Source: Jaltomata sinuosa
Taxonomy: Eukaryota; Streptophyta; Magnoliopsida; Solanales; Solanaceae
Length of the DNA: 64,000 nucleotides
Reading direction: 5' to 3'
Assembly: GCA_003996215.1 (NCBI GenBank)
Contig: QJPP01001435.1
Coordinates: 62,001-126,000, forward strand
Shown here: one piece after another, positions 23,034 to 35,120 of the stretch
Numbering within the stretch: the first letter of the stretch is position 1
Layout: the number at the start of each line of letters is the position of its first letter
Program-made: the position numbers and the translations under genes
The notes under the pieces: model-generated
The model's input: the letters and a program-made list of their open reading frames with translations, nothing else
The model's database searches: none
Told to the model about the DNA's origin: nothing

Positions 23034-24360
23034 TGTCACACCCCGAGGTTACACCCTAGATGTAACATGGGACCTAGGACCACAAGTTCCCCAAGCTAAC
23101 CCTTGGTCATACCATTATCAATCATAATAAGAGATTAGCGGAACCATAATAGATAAATCCGGAATCATATAAATGGATAATCAAGTCAAATAGGAATACA
23201 AAATCCAGAAAGTGACTCAAAAGTTGTCTATGCCTGAAAAGTCTCTCAATGACATAAGAAGTTGCTACGACAAGACCCTAGCTAACTCGAAGTAGGGAAG
23301 TAAGGAATCAACACACTAAAGCATAACTATTCCTTGACCTAAGAGGACTCACCAACAGCTAATCGAGAGTGGCCTGGAAGCTCTAGCCACGTGTCTGGGA
23401 AGGAACACCTGAATTTGCATCATCAAAGAATACAGCGCAAAATATGCGTCAGTACTATAGGATGTATCGAGTATGTGAGAGATGCATGGATCATGATGAA
23501 GACGGTTTAAAACATGCTCAAAATTAACTTATAACATAAATAAAAGGTCATGAAGTAGTGTCAAGGTATAAGACAATAAAACCTGCAATAAAGCTTAAGT
23601 GCAAATACATAATCATGTAATTTGATAGCTTGAAAATAATCATATGGGAGTTTTCTTTAACCGACAATAGACCATGCGAGATACATGGAATCTAACTATA
23701 TAACCCTAGTTAGCAAAGCTGGCTGAACCTTGCCAAAGTATGGGCCACCATCCCCAACTATGTAACCCTAGTTAGCAAAGTTGTTCTATGCCCCGCTAAG
23801 GCAAGGACACCATTAATCAAGATGTGGAACCGCTTTCATATGCCAATCAGGCGATAAATAACCTACGCTAGCAACGTAGTTTTGGACTTGGGTAATCGAA
23901 CCCTCATCGCTCGGTGCCAAGTACTACTCCCAAAATATATACATATAGCTCATTAATTCATAGTGGCACAATCTCATTCCAACTCTTGTTTGAAAAGCAT
24001 GAAAACACATCGGGCATCATGCAATTCTCATATCATAAGTTCATGAAGCTTAGCATAGCCATAATTCAAACATACGTTTCTTTCTTAAATCATACTTGTT
24101 CATACTTATTCATACTTGTTCATACCCCGTATCGTCATACTACTCATGAGTTTTAGTTTAGAAAATTGCTCATGAGCATTGATGGAACATCAGTTGTCTT
24201 ATCTTGCATAATACTTCATAACATGGAAAAACTTGCATACTTCAGGACTTGTAAAAATTTGCATGGCTCTAGTTCAATTTTCATAAAACATATACTTTCA
24301 TAGAATCATAGGAACTAGGCATGCACATGCTTGGAAATCCATAAGGGACATGCTATCAAA
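23034..24360 (-). repeat. E-family LTR fragment in inverted orientation
   Basis: It starts TGTCACACCCCGAGG, the reverse of an E LTR 3' end, and mirrors the LTR at 25790-27928 (for example the block around 23390-23480 against 27490-27600). It ends at 24360, where F-family LTR sequence begins. A local duplication (CCCTAGTTAGCAAAG, near 23703 and 23767) makes it longer than the matching arm. Confidence 0.8.
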
Positions 24361-25167
24361 TGGTTCCGTGAGTGGACCGGGTTGTTATTGAAAAGTGCTA
24401 CTGACTGGTGGTCCTTGAGTGGCCGGGAAACTGTTGTATGATTGTTGAATTGGTCTTGGTTTAGGCCGGGTAAATTATTACTTGTGGTATTTGTCTAGAG
24501 GGGATTCTAGGGTGGGTCCGGGCTAGATGGTAAGGTGTGGTTCTGGTTATTCTTGTTGGTGGAATAGAACTGTAAGAGATGGATTCATGCGGTAACAAGT
24601 TAGGTAGAGACCTGTAGTCTAGAGATGCCTATGATATTGTTGCATGTTCCCATATTTGTTACTGGATTTTGTGTACTATTTATATACTATTTTCTTGAAT
24701 ACTTGATGATGATCCTACCAGTACACAGTGGTGGTGTACTGATACTGCACTTGTCTTTCTTTTGGTGAGTACAGGAAATCTTCCAGTGGCTGAGATGAGA
24801 CCTCAGATTTAGCACCGATATTTCCGATCATCAAGGGTGAGCTAGTCATTCGATATACCTTGGGATTATCTCTAGAGTTTTAGTCCATTTGTTCAGACTT
24901 AAAAATTATTCTTATTTTGTTTGGGGTTGCATCCCCATACTCTAGATTTGGTATTGATGTTTGGTACGATGACTTTCAATTCCTAGGTGGGAAATTTCCG
25001 CAGTTTATTTTTAATGATAAGTTTTTGATTAGTGATCTTATTTCTATTGCTAGTTTTCATTTATGCTTGCTGGTTTTAGGCTATTAGTCTAGGCAAGGGT
25101 GGAACTCTATTGGTTCGCTCATCTGGGGGTTGGGTGGGTGCCACTCACGATGGGTTGGGTCATGACA
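24361..25167 (+). repeat. F-family LTR, 3' part
   Basis: This 807-bp segment aligns with 56413-57211 of the complete F LTR, including GGTTCCGTGAGTGG, the ACCAGTACA block near 24717 and the U5 end near 25110-25167 (GGTTGGGT...CATGACA). It is followed not by a primer-binding site but directly by integrase sequence of an E element. Confidence 0.8.
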
Positions 25168-25554
25168 TTTGGCAAGAAAGGAATGCTTAGTCCCCATTTT
25201 GTAGGTCGTTATCGGATTTTGAGGAGAGTTGGTAGCGTTGCGTATGAATTAGAGTTGCCAACGGAGTTGGAAGTGGTTCATCCAGTTTTCCATGTTTCCT
25301 TATTGAAGAATCGTGTTGGTGATCCGAGCTTGATTGTCCCTTTGAAGGATGTGGGTGTGAAGGATAGTCTCACCTACGAGGAGGTTCCCATGGAGATCCT
25401 TGATCATCAGATTTGGAGGTTGAGGAACAAAGAAGCCTCTTCGGTGAAAGTCCTTCGGAGGAATCAACTTATAGAGGGTGCTACTTGGGAAGCAAAAGAG
25501 GCAATGAAGGCCAAATACCCTCATCTCTTTCCGTCCGATCCAGTTTCAGCTTGA
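25099..25554 (+). pseudogene. Chimeric frame: LTR U5 fused to integrase C-terminus and chromodomain
   Basis: This 151-codon open frame begins in F-LTR U5 (about the first 22 residues, non-homologous translation). From 25168 it continues as the C-terminal domain of a Tekay integrase (TFGKKGMLSPHFVGRYRIL, about residues 23-41; VVHPVFHVSLLK, about 57-68) and a chromodomain (about residues 93-145, YEEVPMEILDHQI...WEAK). It stops at TGA 235 bp before the 3' LTR. The catalytic core is absent. The chromodomain itself is uninterrupted, but with no start context the frame is most likely a remnant and not an expressed gene. Confidence 0.8.
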
Positions 25555-25770
25555 GCTACTAGTTTCCTCCTTAGTATGTCCCTCTAATTCTATTCCATCA
25601 GTTCCTCTCATGATTCTAGCATGCATCCATATTTTGCAAAGTTAGTTTATCATGTTTACAAGTTGAAAAGTTCAGTTTTTATGTTTACTCTTTGGTTTCC
25701 TTGTTCTGTTGCTGGTTGGGCTATTTTATCTTCAGTGTTCCCTTGTTTAGTCCTCATTCGAGGGCAAATG

Positions 25771-25789
25771 ATCCCAAGGGGGAGATATT
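25771..25789 (+). other. Polypurine tract of the E-family element
   Basis: GATCCCAAGGGGGAGATAT lies directly before the LTR start at 25790; it is the plus-strand primer site for this family. Confidence 0.8.
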
Positions 25790-27928
25790 GTAACACCCCG
25801 GAAATAAAACCAGCTGTCTAAGTTGAAATCTCAGAAAAACCATGTTTCAGGAATGACGGGTCCAAACCACGGATCGTGGTTTGAACTACGAGTCATGGAA
25901 TGGAGCCGTGATTCCTGTCTGCTAGTGCAACCTCTAGTCTGGAACCACGAGTGGGTTCTACGGACTGTGGTTCAAACCACGGGTCCGTCCTGTCCACTCG
26001 TGAAACATAGATCAGAGGGATAGTAAGCCCTCCAGGTTCCACGACTTAGTTTGACGACTCATCGTCTGAACGATGACCCGTTATTTCGAGTCGTGGTTTG
26101 ACCCAGAGATCAGCTAAGTTCCTAGCAACGACGAGTCCAAACGACGATCCGTCATTTGTTCTACGGGTCCGTCCTGTTGACCCATGGAAATGTTTTTGCA
26201 GACTTTCAAGTCAACCAGGTTCCATGAGTTGGAATCATGAGTCATGGTTCAAACGATGACCCGTGGAACAAACCCGTAGAACCTGAAGCCGACCCTTTTT
26301 AACAACTTTTCTAAGTTATTTCCCAGGGGTATTTTAGTCATTACCCACCCTTTTAACTCCTAAGTGAGGTCGTTTTGACTATTTCAAGAAGGGTTTTCAC
26401 CCTTATTAGCCTAAGTTCCTTCTCATTACTTCACTCTTCTCCCAAAAAGGAAAATTCTTCTCCAAGCTTCAAGTCTCAAGCTCCAAGTTCAAGCCTCCTA
26501 AGTCTTTCCAGATCAAGTGGGTTATCTTCAATCAAGGCATGTGGGTAATCAACAATGGGTTCCTTTCACCCTTGTGCCCAAAACCCCTAATTCAAATTTT
26601 GATTTCATGGTCTTTAAATTAGGGTTCTTATGAAATTCTTATGGGTTTTACTAAATATGATCTTCTCATGATTTGATTATGAAATTAATATTTAATGGCA
26701 TGATTTCACATGGGTTTTTACATGCTAACTCTTATTTCATGAATTGAAGTTTAACCATGGAATTCCTACATGCATGAAGATTGATTTAAGCAAATTGAGT
26801 TTTGATAGCATGTTCCTTATGGGTTTTCAAGTATGTGCATGTCTAGTTCCTATATTCTATGAAAATCTATGTATTATGAAATTGAACTAGAGTCATGCAA
26901 AGTTTTACAAGTAATGAAGTATGCAGTTTTCCATGTTATGAAGTATTATGCAAGACAAAAAATCCGATGTTCCATCAATGCTCATGAATCGATTTCTAAA
27001 CCGAATTCATGAGTAGTATGACGATTCGGGGTATGAACAAGTTATGAACAAGTTTGGCATCAAATATGTCACATGCATATGAGCTCATGTTATATGTTTT
27101 GGGAGTAGTTTTAGCACCGAGAGATGAGGTTTCAGATAACCCGAGTCCAAAACTACATTGCCACCATAGGTTGCCCTCTGTGGCTTATCATGACAGGATC
27201 CTGGTACGACATGATTCTAACCTTGGCCAGTTAGGAAAACTCTTTTCAGTGGGGGTACATGACACTGAACTCCATGTAGCTCAGCATGGTTTAATGTCGA
27301 TTAAGAGAAACTCCCACATGTTATTTTCAAGCTATGAAGTTATATGATTCTATACTAGGAAATTTAAGCTTCATTTTATGTTTTCATGCTTTATACTTTG
27401 GTATTTATTCATGTTCCTTCTTTACGTAACAAGTACATTCTTAAGCATGTTTTAAACTATTCTTATCATGAATCATGCATCACTCACATACTCAGTACAT
27501 CCTATAGTACTAACGCATATCTTGCGCTGCATCCTTTGATGATGAAGATTAAGGTGTTCCTTTCTAAACACGTGGCTAGAGCTTCTAGGCCACTTTTCTG
27601 TTAGCTGTGGGTGAGTCCTCTTAGTTCGAGAACTAGTTATGTTATCAGTTTGTGTTAGCTTTCATTTCCGTACTTCGAGTTATCTAGGGTCTTGTCCTAG
27701 AAACTCCTTATGTCATGTAGAGGCTTTTCAGACATAGACAGTATTCGGGTCTTTTGGATCTTGTATGCCTATTTGGCTTGACTATCCATTTATACTATTC
27801 TGATTTTATCTATTATGCTTCCGCTTATCTTTTTTTATGCTTGAGAATGTTATGACCAAGGGTTAGTTTGGAGCACTTGTGGTCCTAAGTCCCGTGTTAC
27901 ATCTAGGGGGTAGCCTCAGGGCGTGACA
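25790..27928 (+). repeat. E-family 3' LTR (complete)
   Basis: 2139 bp from TGTAACACCCC to GGGCGTGACA, preceded by a PPT and the chromodomain end, so it is the 3' LTR of a plus-oriented E element. The palindromic cassette is at 25855-26290. The 5 bp after it (TAGGT) do not match the 5 bp before 23034 (AGATA), so no target duplication supports a simple insertion. Confidence 0.85.
25855..26290 (+). repeat. Palindromic ACCACG/CGTGGT cassette of the E LTR
   Basis: Repeated AACCACGGATCGTGGTT-like and ACGACGAGTC...units occur, beginning about 65 bp after the LTR start. It is homologous in position to the E1 cassettes but has diverged motifs. Confidence 0.7.
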
Positions 27929-30900
27929 TAGGTGCTCACCCTAGTCTCGATGTCCAAAAGTTGCACGAGTCTCCAACGCGATCAACGGTGAAAGCTCAAC
28001 TAATATCTGCACCAAAAAGTGCAAAAGTGTAGTATGAGCACCAAGACAACGGGAACTCCGTAGGTATCATCGGCCGATTGAGTGCATATAAGATATAAAA
28101 ACAATAATAAGAAGAACACAAGAAAGCAGTCACAGAAGCAAGGAAGAAGCACAAGGAACTAGCACAAGGAGCAATCACCCAAAAGTTACAAGAATACATG
28201 CTAGCGCAAACATATACATAACACAGAAACACAGGTGTAAGGAAGAAGAATGCACCTGGAATCCTTGCAACAATAGTATATATAAAAGGAGAGAATTTAG
28301 AAAGATATGGCGGTATACCAGTAACCTCAAATAAAAGGAAGGAAGGAAGAAACTTCACATACTCAAAAAGCGATCAATATAATAAAGGAAAACATACAAC
28401 GAATCCAACTTCAAAGATAATATAAACAGAGATCAACCTCGCAATATCAACCTAGGATGGAACCACTAAACCATAATAACCGAGAGAGACTACTCAAATC
28501 CTCATAAGGATGGGACAAGAAACTCACACTCTGCTCAGAAGGCCACACAAAAGTGCCTCAATAAGATAGGACTCCCTAGCCCCCTCAATAATCAAATCCC
28601 ACAACCAGAGCCTCAACAGGCTAATAACCGCTAAGCCACCAGAACCGTAAGCCATGACAAGCTTTAAATAAATAAAAGAGTAAATATAATCTGCCTATAG
28701 TCCCAACGGCCGCCCATACAATCGAAGAATGCAATCAAGCGAAAACAAACCCTCCAGCCGCCCATACAACTAGAGCGTATACTGAACACACAACAAACAA
28801 GGGTGGAATCAGAGTGAAATATGCATGATGATGATATGATGGAACCAATAATAGTATCCCTGTATGCACCTCTTCCCGGCACTTTGGTAGGGGACCCATG
28901 GTGGGATGTGATCGCTATACCTCATCCTACATTGTATACCCCTCCTCTGGTGCACCCGTATCCTAGCCAAGCCCCGAAATGGAGGGCCCATGGAGGTCCC
29001 TGACCACATACAGTAATGGATGCGAAATCTCTAACATGTAATCCAGAAATAAGTCCAAGTTCAAGCCAGTGGCTAAATCTCGAATATGCATGCTCGGGAT
29101 TGAACCGGGTCTAAAACAGTAGTAGTAATATTAAAAGACTCTCTCAAAGGGTGCCCGAAGTATACTCGGATCTAAATCTATTATAAAAGTCTCAACAACC
29201 CTCTCAAAGGGTGCCAAGAGCGTATCCGGGTCTAAATCCTTAAGAAAATCAGATGTAGTACTCCGCCCGGCAGAGCCTTCTATCAATAGAAAATCAAGTG
29301 TGAAATCATCCAAAATCCTAAATCATCATCAAGTTATACCAAAAATGGGCCCCCGGGGCCATGCAAGTTTAGGAAAAACCATCTATAGTGGCTCGCAGCC
29401 AAAATCAAAGTAAAACATACAGGGGAAAGCCTTTTTCATGGATGATATGCTCGCACACAAATATAAGTTAGCCTAGCGGCTATCAAATAGTTCCTATCAG
29501 CCCTGCACAGTCCCAACAACTACTCAGCAGACATAACCAGCCTAAAAGGATATCTCTATGTCCAGGACTCGTGGACATTCCCAAATTACCCACCGTCTAT
29601 GTTCCAGAGTCAATATAGGGTTATAAAAGACCACAAGGGTAATATACAATACTACGCGAATACAACCAACATATGAAATAAACAGACAGAAAAGGCAGAC
29701 AAGGTTTGGGGTACCAACCTATAACAACCCACCCAAGGATACTAATTAATGCAGTTATAGCCTATATACGTAGAGTCTAGGTAGGAAAAGCCATAACCTA
29801 CCTGTTGTCCGACGGATAGCTGCGAGGATGGTTCCTCCAGGCTCAAACTGCTCCAAAAAACTCCAAATCACAGAACCACTATCAAAACAATAATCTATGT
29901 ATCAATACAAAGCTAACAGTACCCATAATGGTAGTATTTTAGCCGGGTTGAAATATGGGTCACAAATAGGCCCATTGGCCCTGCAATCTAAAATCAGAAA
30001 CAAAAAACACTCATGTGTTCCTTACCATCCCGGGAGCACATGCTCAAAAATTGAGAGGAAATGGACAACAATTGGGGCTCAACAGCCCACTCAAGATGAG
30101 GCTTAAAGATAGAATTTCAAGAATAAAATTGAAAATTGGGCAAGAATTACTTACCACAAAGATGGAATTTAAGCCAAGGCGGACAATCCTTCACCCTCAC
30201 GAAGCATGCACGAGCTAGGAGCAGCCACTACACAAGAACTTCCAAGATTGGAATGAGCATCAATGGTGGAATTTTAAGGAAGGAACAAGAGAATTTCAAG
30301 GAGGAAGAAGGCTTACCAAGAGACGAAGAAACACAAAAAATACACGAACAAATGATTCCCCAAGGTTTAGAATCGATTTGGAGCAATTTTGGGAAAGTAT
30401 TTTCTGTTTTAGAGTGAGAAAGTTGGAGAGAAAGTGCTGGAAAAATGAAAGGACCAAAAATATATAGTTGCTGGTCGCTGGTCAGTGCCATCGCGCTAAA
30501 GGAGCGCGATCGCGCTGAAGGAAACATCACAGACCAGTGCTATCGCGCTAAAAGAGCGCGATCGCGCTGAAGGAGAAATCACAGGCCAGCGCAATCGCGC
30601 TAAAGGAGCGCGATCGCGCTTAAGGGGAATTCACAGGCCAGCGCAATCGCGCTAAGGGACCGCGATCGCGCTGAAGGCCACCAGAAGCAGAAAAACCAGC
30701 AATATCCAAAAACTTCTACGGGGCATTCCGGGCACAATGAGAACCCGATACTCATAAACCAATAGTGCTATTAGAGTGGAAACGTCATTTCAGACATAAT
30801 GGAATCAATGAAACTTCCATATGCGGTCGTTTCAGAAGAATGTTGACCAAAGTCAACACTAGCTAATGCCAATGAAACACCCAAAATGAGCCCGTCTCAT

Positions 30901-31352
30901 CCGGAACCCAAACCAACCAACTAACTAACACAAACTCGACATTCCAGAGCTAACGGCGCTGATGGAAGTTTCATCCGAGGTCATCTTCTCTGAATGTTGA
31001 CCAAAGTCAACCAAACAAGCCCAACTAGCCTAAAAACATAGAATGAGAGAGAATTCCAAGCTGAAAAGCTCTCGGATCCCGACCAAAGGTCCCTCTAGAC
31101 CAAAGTCCATGCTGCGGAGCTAACGGAACTGTCAGAATTCAATTCTGAGTACGTTTACCAAGAATGTTGACTAAAATCAATGATTTCCAAAGTTGAAAGC
31201 TCTAAAACCAGGAATGGAAAAAAACCCAAACAAATGGCCCGGGCACTGAGCTACTGGTCCCAGCAAGCCATAAATGACTTGGGGACGCTACAGGCAAGCT
31301 CTAATGATATAAAAAAGGCAAACACGCATAAATGATCAGAAGGGTCATTACA
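27929..31352 (-). repeat. A1 3' LTR (truncated at its 3' end)
   Basis: It aligns with 35467-38765. It begins at GTGCTCACCCTAGTCTCG directly after the E LTR and ends GGGTCATTACA. It contains a short tandem repeat of AAAGGGTGCC blocks (about 29130-29250), TATATA at 30461-30466 (minus) and an expanded palindromic cassette (30484-30680). Visible mismatches to the other LTR are frequent (several percent), so the insertion is not recent. Confidence 0.85.
30484..30680 (-). repeat. AGCGCGATCGCGCT palindrome cassette, A1 3' LTR (about 4 units)
   Basis: Units of about 56 bp each hold the palindrome GCGCGATCGCGC plus a half-site CAATCGCGCTAAAGG. There are about four units here against about two in the sister LTR at 38000-38090. 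The cassette lies upstream of TATATA in element sense. Confidence 0.85.
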
Positions 31353-33880
31353 TCATCCACTACTAAAAAGACTTTCATCTCCGAAAGTCAGGAAAGAAGG
31401 AAAGACTAGAGATGAAAAGAACAGCAGATACAAAACCCGCACTACTCTCTCGGACAACCCGGGTAGCCTCCTCGACTGGAAGACACCTAATAGAGAAGAA
31501 CCAAAGAAGGAAACCAAGCCTAAACTTCTTACTAGCCAAGCTATATTCTAACCTCAAACTCCAAAACTCTAAGGATCTGCCAACCCAAACTGTACCCCGA
31601 GAATCTCAACTGGAAATACCGATGGGCACTAAAACCAGAAAAGTAAGGCGATCAACACACATAACCCGAATCTTCGAGACCGTAACTAAGTTTAACAGAA
31701 AAGCCAATAACCAACATTCTAACCCATGAACCCACTGATCAACCCATATGAATCCCACTGAAGTCTGCACACTAAAGTTAGGAAAGGCATATATGAATAC
31801 CTTGTGTTGACGAAGAAGCTTCCAAACTGTAGAACGAACCCAACTGCTGCACCATGCTGAGTCTGAGTCAACTGGAAGAGAATGAACCAGGGCAACCTTC
31901 CCAACAGACTAAAACCAAAACCAAGCCTCTGCAAGGAGTGTGTTACGTCTACCACGAAGCTCAAAATCACCAGCTAAGCCCCAAACTCTAAGAATACCGC
32001 TGTAACTCTGAATACTCGAACACCATTCTGATTTGAATTCGTCTTACCAAGCTCACCTCGGGAAGAAGTCTGCCATTCCATGAATATCAATTCAAATCAC
32101 CCCGAAGGCAAAGGAAAAGGTGCCTGGGATTCAAAGTTGCCATCTACCCATAGAAATTTGCATATAACTTCAAATAATCTATTTGGCTACCGCTCTACCA
32201 TATTAGCATACAAACCACTATCTCTGAAGCATATAACACACCGAGCTTCTAGTCCACAATGGACTAGTCTAATAAACACTAGAACCCCATATAAAAGACA
32301 ACCTCAGAAGACCCACTTAAACAAGCATTCAACTCTTGGCAAACGAATGGTGATAACCAGTCTCTAAGTATCAATAGAACTCAAAATAGCCTCTCTAGTC
32401 TCAACCCGCACAACTTGATCACATAAAGCATACACCACTGCTGAACCTCAAACTTACACCACTGAGTCTGTCCAACTGACAAGGAAGAAACTTCTTACCA
32501 TGAACAGCACCACTAAAATCAGGAATATCTAGCCTAAAATAGAGGTTAGACAAGGACTAGGTGCCCATGGCCAATAGCCGCATCCGAACTGAAGTAAAGA
32601 AGCTATGTTGCCCGTGCCCACTGCCTCCCGGTACTAGGATGCTACAACCAAATAGAAACTGCCAGGAACCATCCGATGTAACCTGCCAAGCCATGATTCT
32701 GAAACCAAATCCCAATTTACCAACCAATGCTTCTGTCAAACCCGCGAGTAGACTCATATGCTGTCAATGAACCCATAGGAACCGAAGTCAACTAGGCTTA
32801 AATAAAAAGTTTCCAAAACCGCAACTGCTACTGAAATCTCAAACCAATTGAAGGAAACCACTGCAATCTGTAGATGACCAAATCAAATCACCAACACAAA
32901 ATCCCAAAGCAAATCTTCATCATCACCTCAGTCAACTACTAAAACACATAAGCACAAACAAAAGTCATCTCCCTCTTTTTTCAACCAAACAAAACCTTTT
33001 CATAGCATATACTGAACCTTACAAACTCATTTTTAAAAAAAATAAGAACCTGGAGCCATTCCCATAGCTCCAAAACTTACATTGTAAAAATTCAACACGG
33101 CAGGAGAAAATGGGATGGATTTACGACTCATCCAGAATGCTACGAATACATCTCAACCACGAGGCTACGATCAACACTTAGTCGAAAATGCTAAAGCCAA
33201 ACTCAATCACAATGCCACAAGCAAAGGCTCAACAAAAGGACTACGATCGAAATTCATTGCAACTAGAATCGGGGAAAATGATAAGACAACCCCAACGTAC
33301 AAGAAATTGAGGGAGACTATAGGAACAACCCACACTCCTGCCAACCTCCTAAACCAACCAAATAAAGAGGGTTGATTCTAATCACCCAAAAACACAACCA
33401 AACCATGCTCACTAGCATAACCAACATCTCCCATCTGAAGACAAAATCGCAACTTTGGCACAACTACCGATAACACCAAACCAAAATAAGAACCTCTAGC
33501 CATGCTAGATAATAGCCTAGGCAATCAACCATCTAGGACCTCTAGAAAGGGAAGACTCAGCGCAAGTCTACAGCCACAGCGAAATAGGAACAAACCCAAC
33601 AAAAAATAGACTCACAAGAACTACCCATGAGCTACAACTCTGGGTAACACACCTCACAAAGCTAACTCACCCCCATCCACTACTAAAGAATAAACTACCA
33701 AGAAAATAATGCATAGATACTACAATCAGGAAATCAAACAACTAAACAAGTAGCAGGTAGGCATATAAGCAATTAAACATTAGAAAAGATAGAATCGCAA
33801 TGCGAGAAGGACCATCACAAGTCGAAGGTAGAAAACGCCTAACCTGGAGCAATAATATCAGGAACCTCTACCTCAGGCCC
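31353..33880 (-). other. Non-coding internal region of A1
   Basis: No protein domain is recognisable in either strand. The stretch is homologous to 45350-48057 of A2 (for example the GCAGCAGTTGGGTTC block, plus strand 47251, minus strand near 31840). The end at 31353-31370 carries the PPT-like AGTAGTGGATGA (minus). Confidence 0.7.
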
Positions 33881-34914
33881 ACCAGGAAGGGCATCAGACT
33901 AACGGGATCTAACTCTGGACTGAGAAGTCGAAGCTGAAGGTTCAACCATCCCTTGTCGGGGACAATCTTTGGCATAATGTCCCATCACCCCACAACTATA
34001 GCGACGCAAAAAAGCTCTACTTCGATGCACGGTGCATGTCGACTCTGGATGGATACCTGAAATGCTGGCGTGAAAGCCACCTCTAACCATCCGGGGACCA
34101 CCCCCGCAACCCCGCACACTACTTCTCACTGCCTGGGGACCACCCCCACTACCCCGCACTCCACCTCTGGCCGGTGGCACTGAAGCCATGGGAGATAACA
34201 CCTGCTGACCCTGCTAGCTAGAAGGCAGAATCGCGGGACAATACCTAACTAAGTGCCCACGCTCCCTGCACTACTAACAAACCTTACTAAGTGGAGTCTG
34301 ACAAGATAATCCTACTAGACCTGATCGGCCACCATGGCCTACACACTCTGAAGGCAAATCTCAAGGAATATGATTCGTACCCTACCTACTCTGCTCAACA
34401 TGCCCTACACAATGTTTCTTAGCACTACCTCCATAAGCCTCACGACATAAACGCTCAATAGCCCAAGAATGATCCACTACCTGGAAGAAGGTCATCCCAA
34501 CTGTAACCAAATGCTTGGTTGCCAAACGGAGTGGTGAAATCAAACCTCCAACAAAACTCTAAACCCTATCAAACTCTGAAGGTACATCCCTAGCAGTATG
34601 CCTAACCATGTCATGAAATCTTGCCTCATACTCCAATACCGACAGACAACCTTGCTAAAGAACTGGAAGCTCAGCCCTAACTGAAACACCACTCGCAGAA
34701 CCAGGTACTGAAACACTCATCAGAGGACTCAAAGTCCTAGCCACGGTGTCCTAAAGAACTGGGGTCGCTACAAATCTAAACAGAGGTTGGGCTAGCCCCA
34801 CACCCCTATCTGATGCAATAAACTCTCACTCTGAAGTCCTGGCGCTGACGGAAGCACTGAAGCAATAGGCACAGAAGCCTCGACACCAACCGTTGTCGAA
34901 CTCGCCTTAGGCAT
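33880..34914 (-). pseudogene. Shortened gag of A1 with zinc knuckles
   Basis: The start is ATG at 34914 (minus, MPKASS...), about 200 bp inside the PBS. A C-terminal gag segment (EYEARFHDMVRHTA, about 34570-34630) follows the leader directly, so the N-terminal capsid half is missing. Zinc knuckles follow: one near 34215-34260 keeps C, C, H and C but contains stops; one near 33960-34000 reads YSCGVMGHYAKDC with the first cysteine replaced by arginine. An RG/GG-rich linker lies between them. A2 has the same layout. Confidence 0.78.
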
Positions 34915-35103
34915 CTGACAAGGAATGAAATAATCAAAGTTTAGAAGCCCATAGATCCAGGATTGCACGATAAGGAGCCAAAAAGATGAAACTTTTCCTA
35001 AAAATGCATTGTAGCCTCCCACAGATAGGATACGAACGTCATCGTACCGATTCGGAGACTCTACTTAGATACTTTCTTCTGTAACAAGACACCAGTGAAC
35101 CTA

Positions 35104-35117
35104 GAGATCTGATACCA
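35104..35117 (-). other. Primer-binding site of A1, tRNA-Met type
   Basis: The minus strand reads TGGTATCAGATCTC, 3 bp from the LTR end at 35121. Confidence 0.85.
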
Positions 35118-35120
35118 AGC

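Noticed and set aside
23029..27933. Simple insertion of one E element at 23034-27928
   Set aside because: Flanking 5-mers (AGATA, TAGGT) differ, the two E LTRs are inverted relative to each other, and F-family LTR sequence lies between them.
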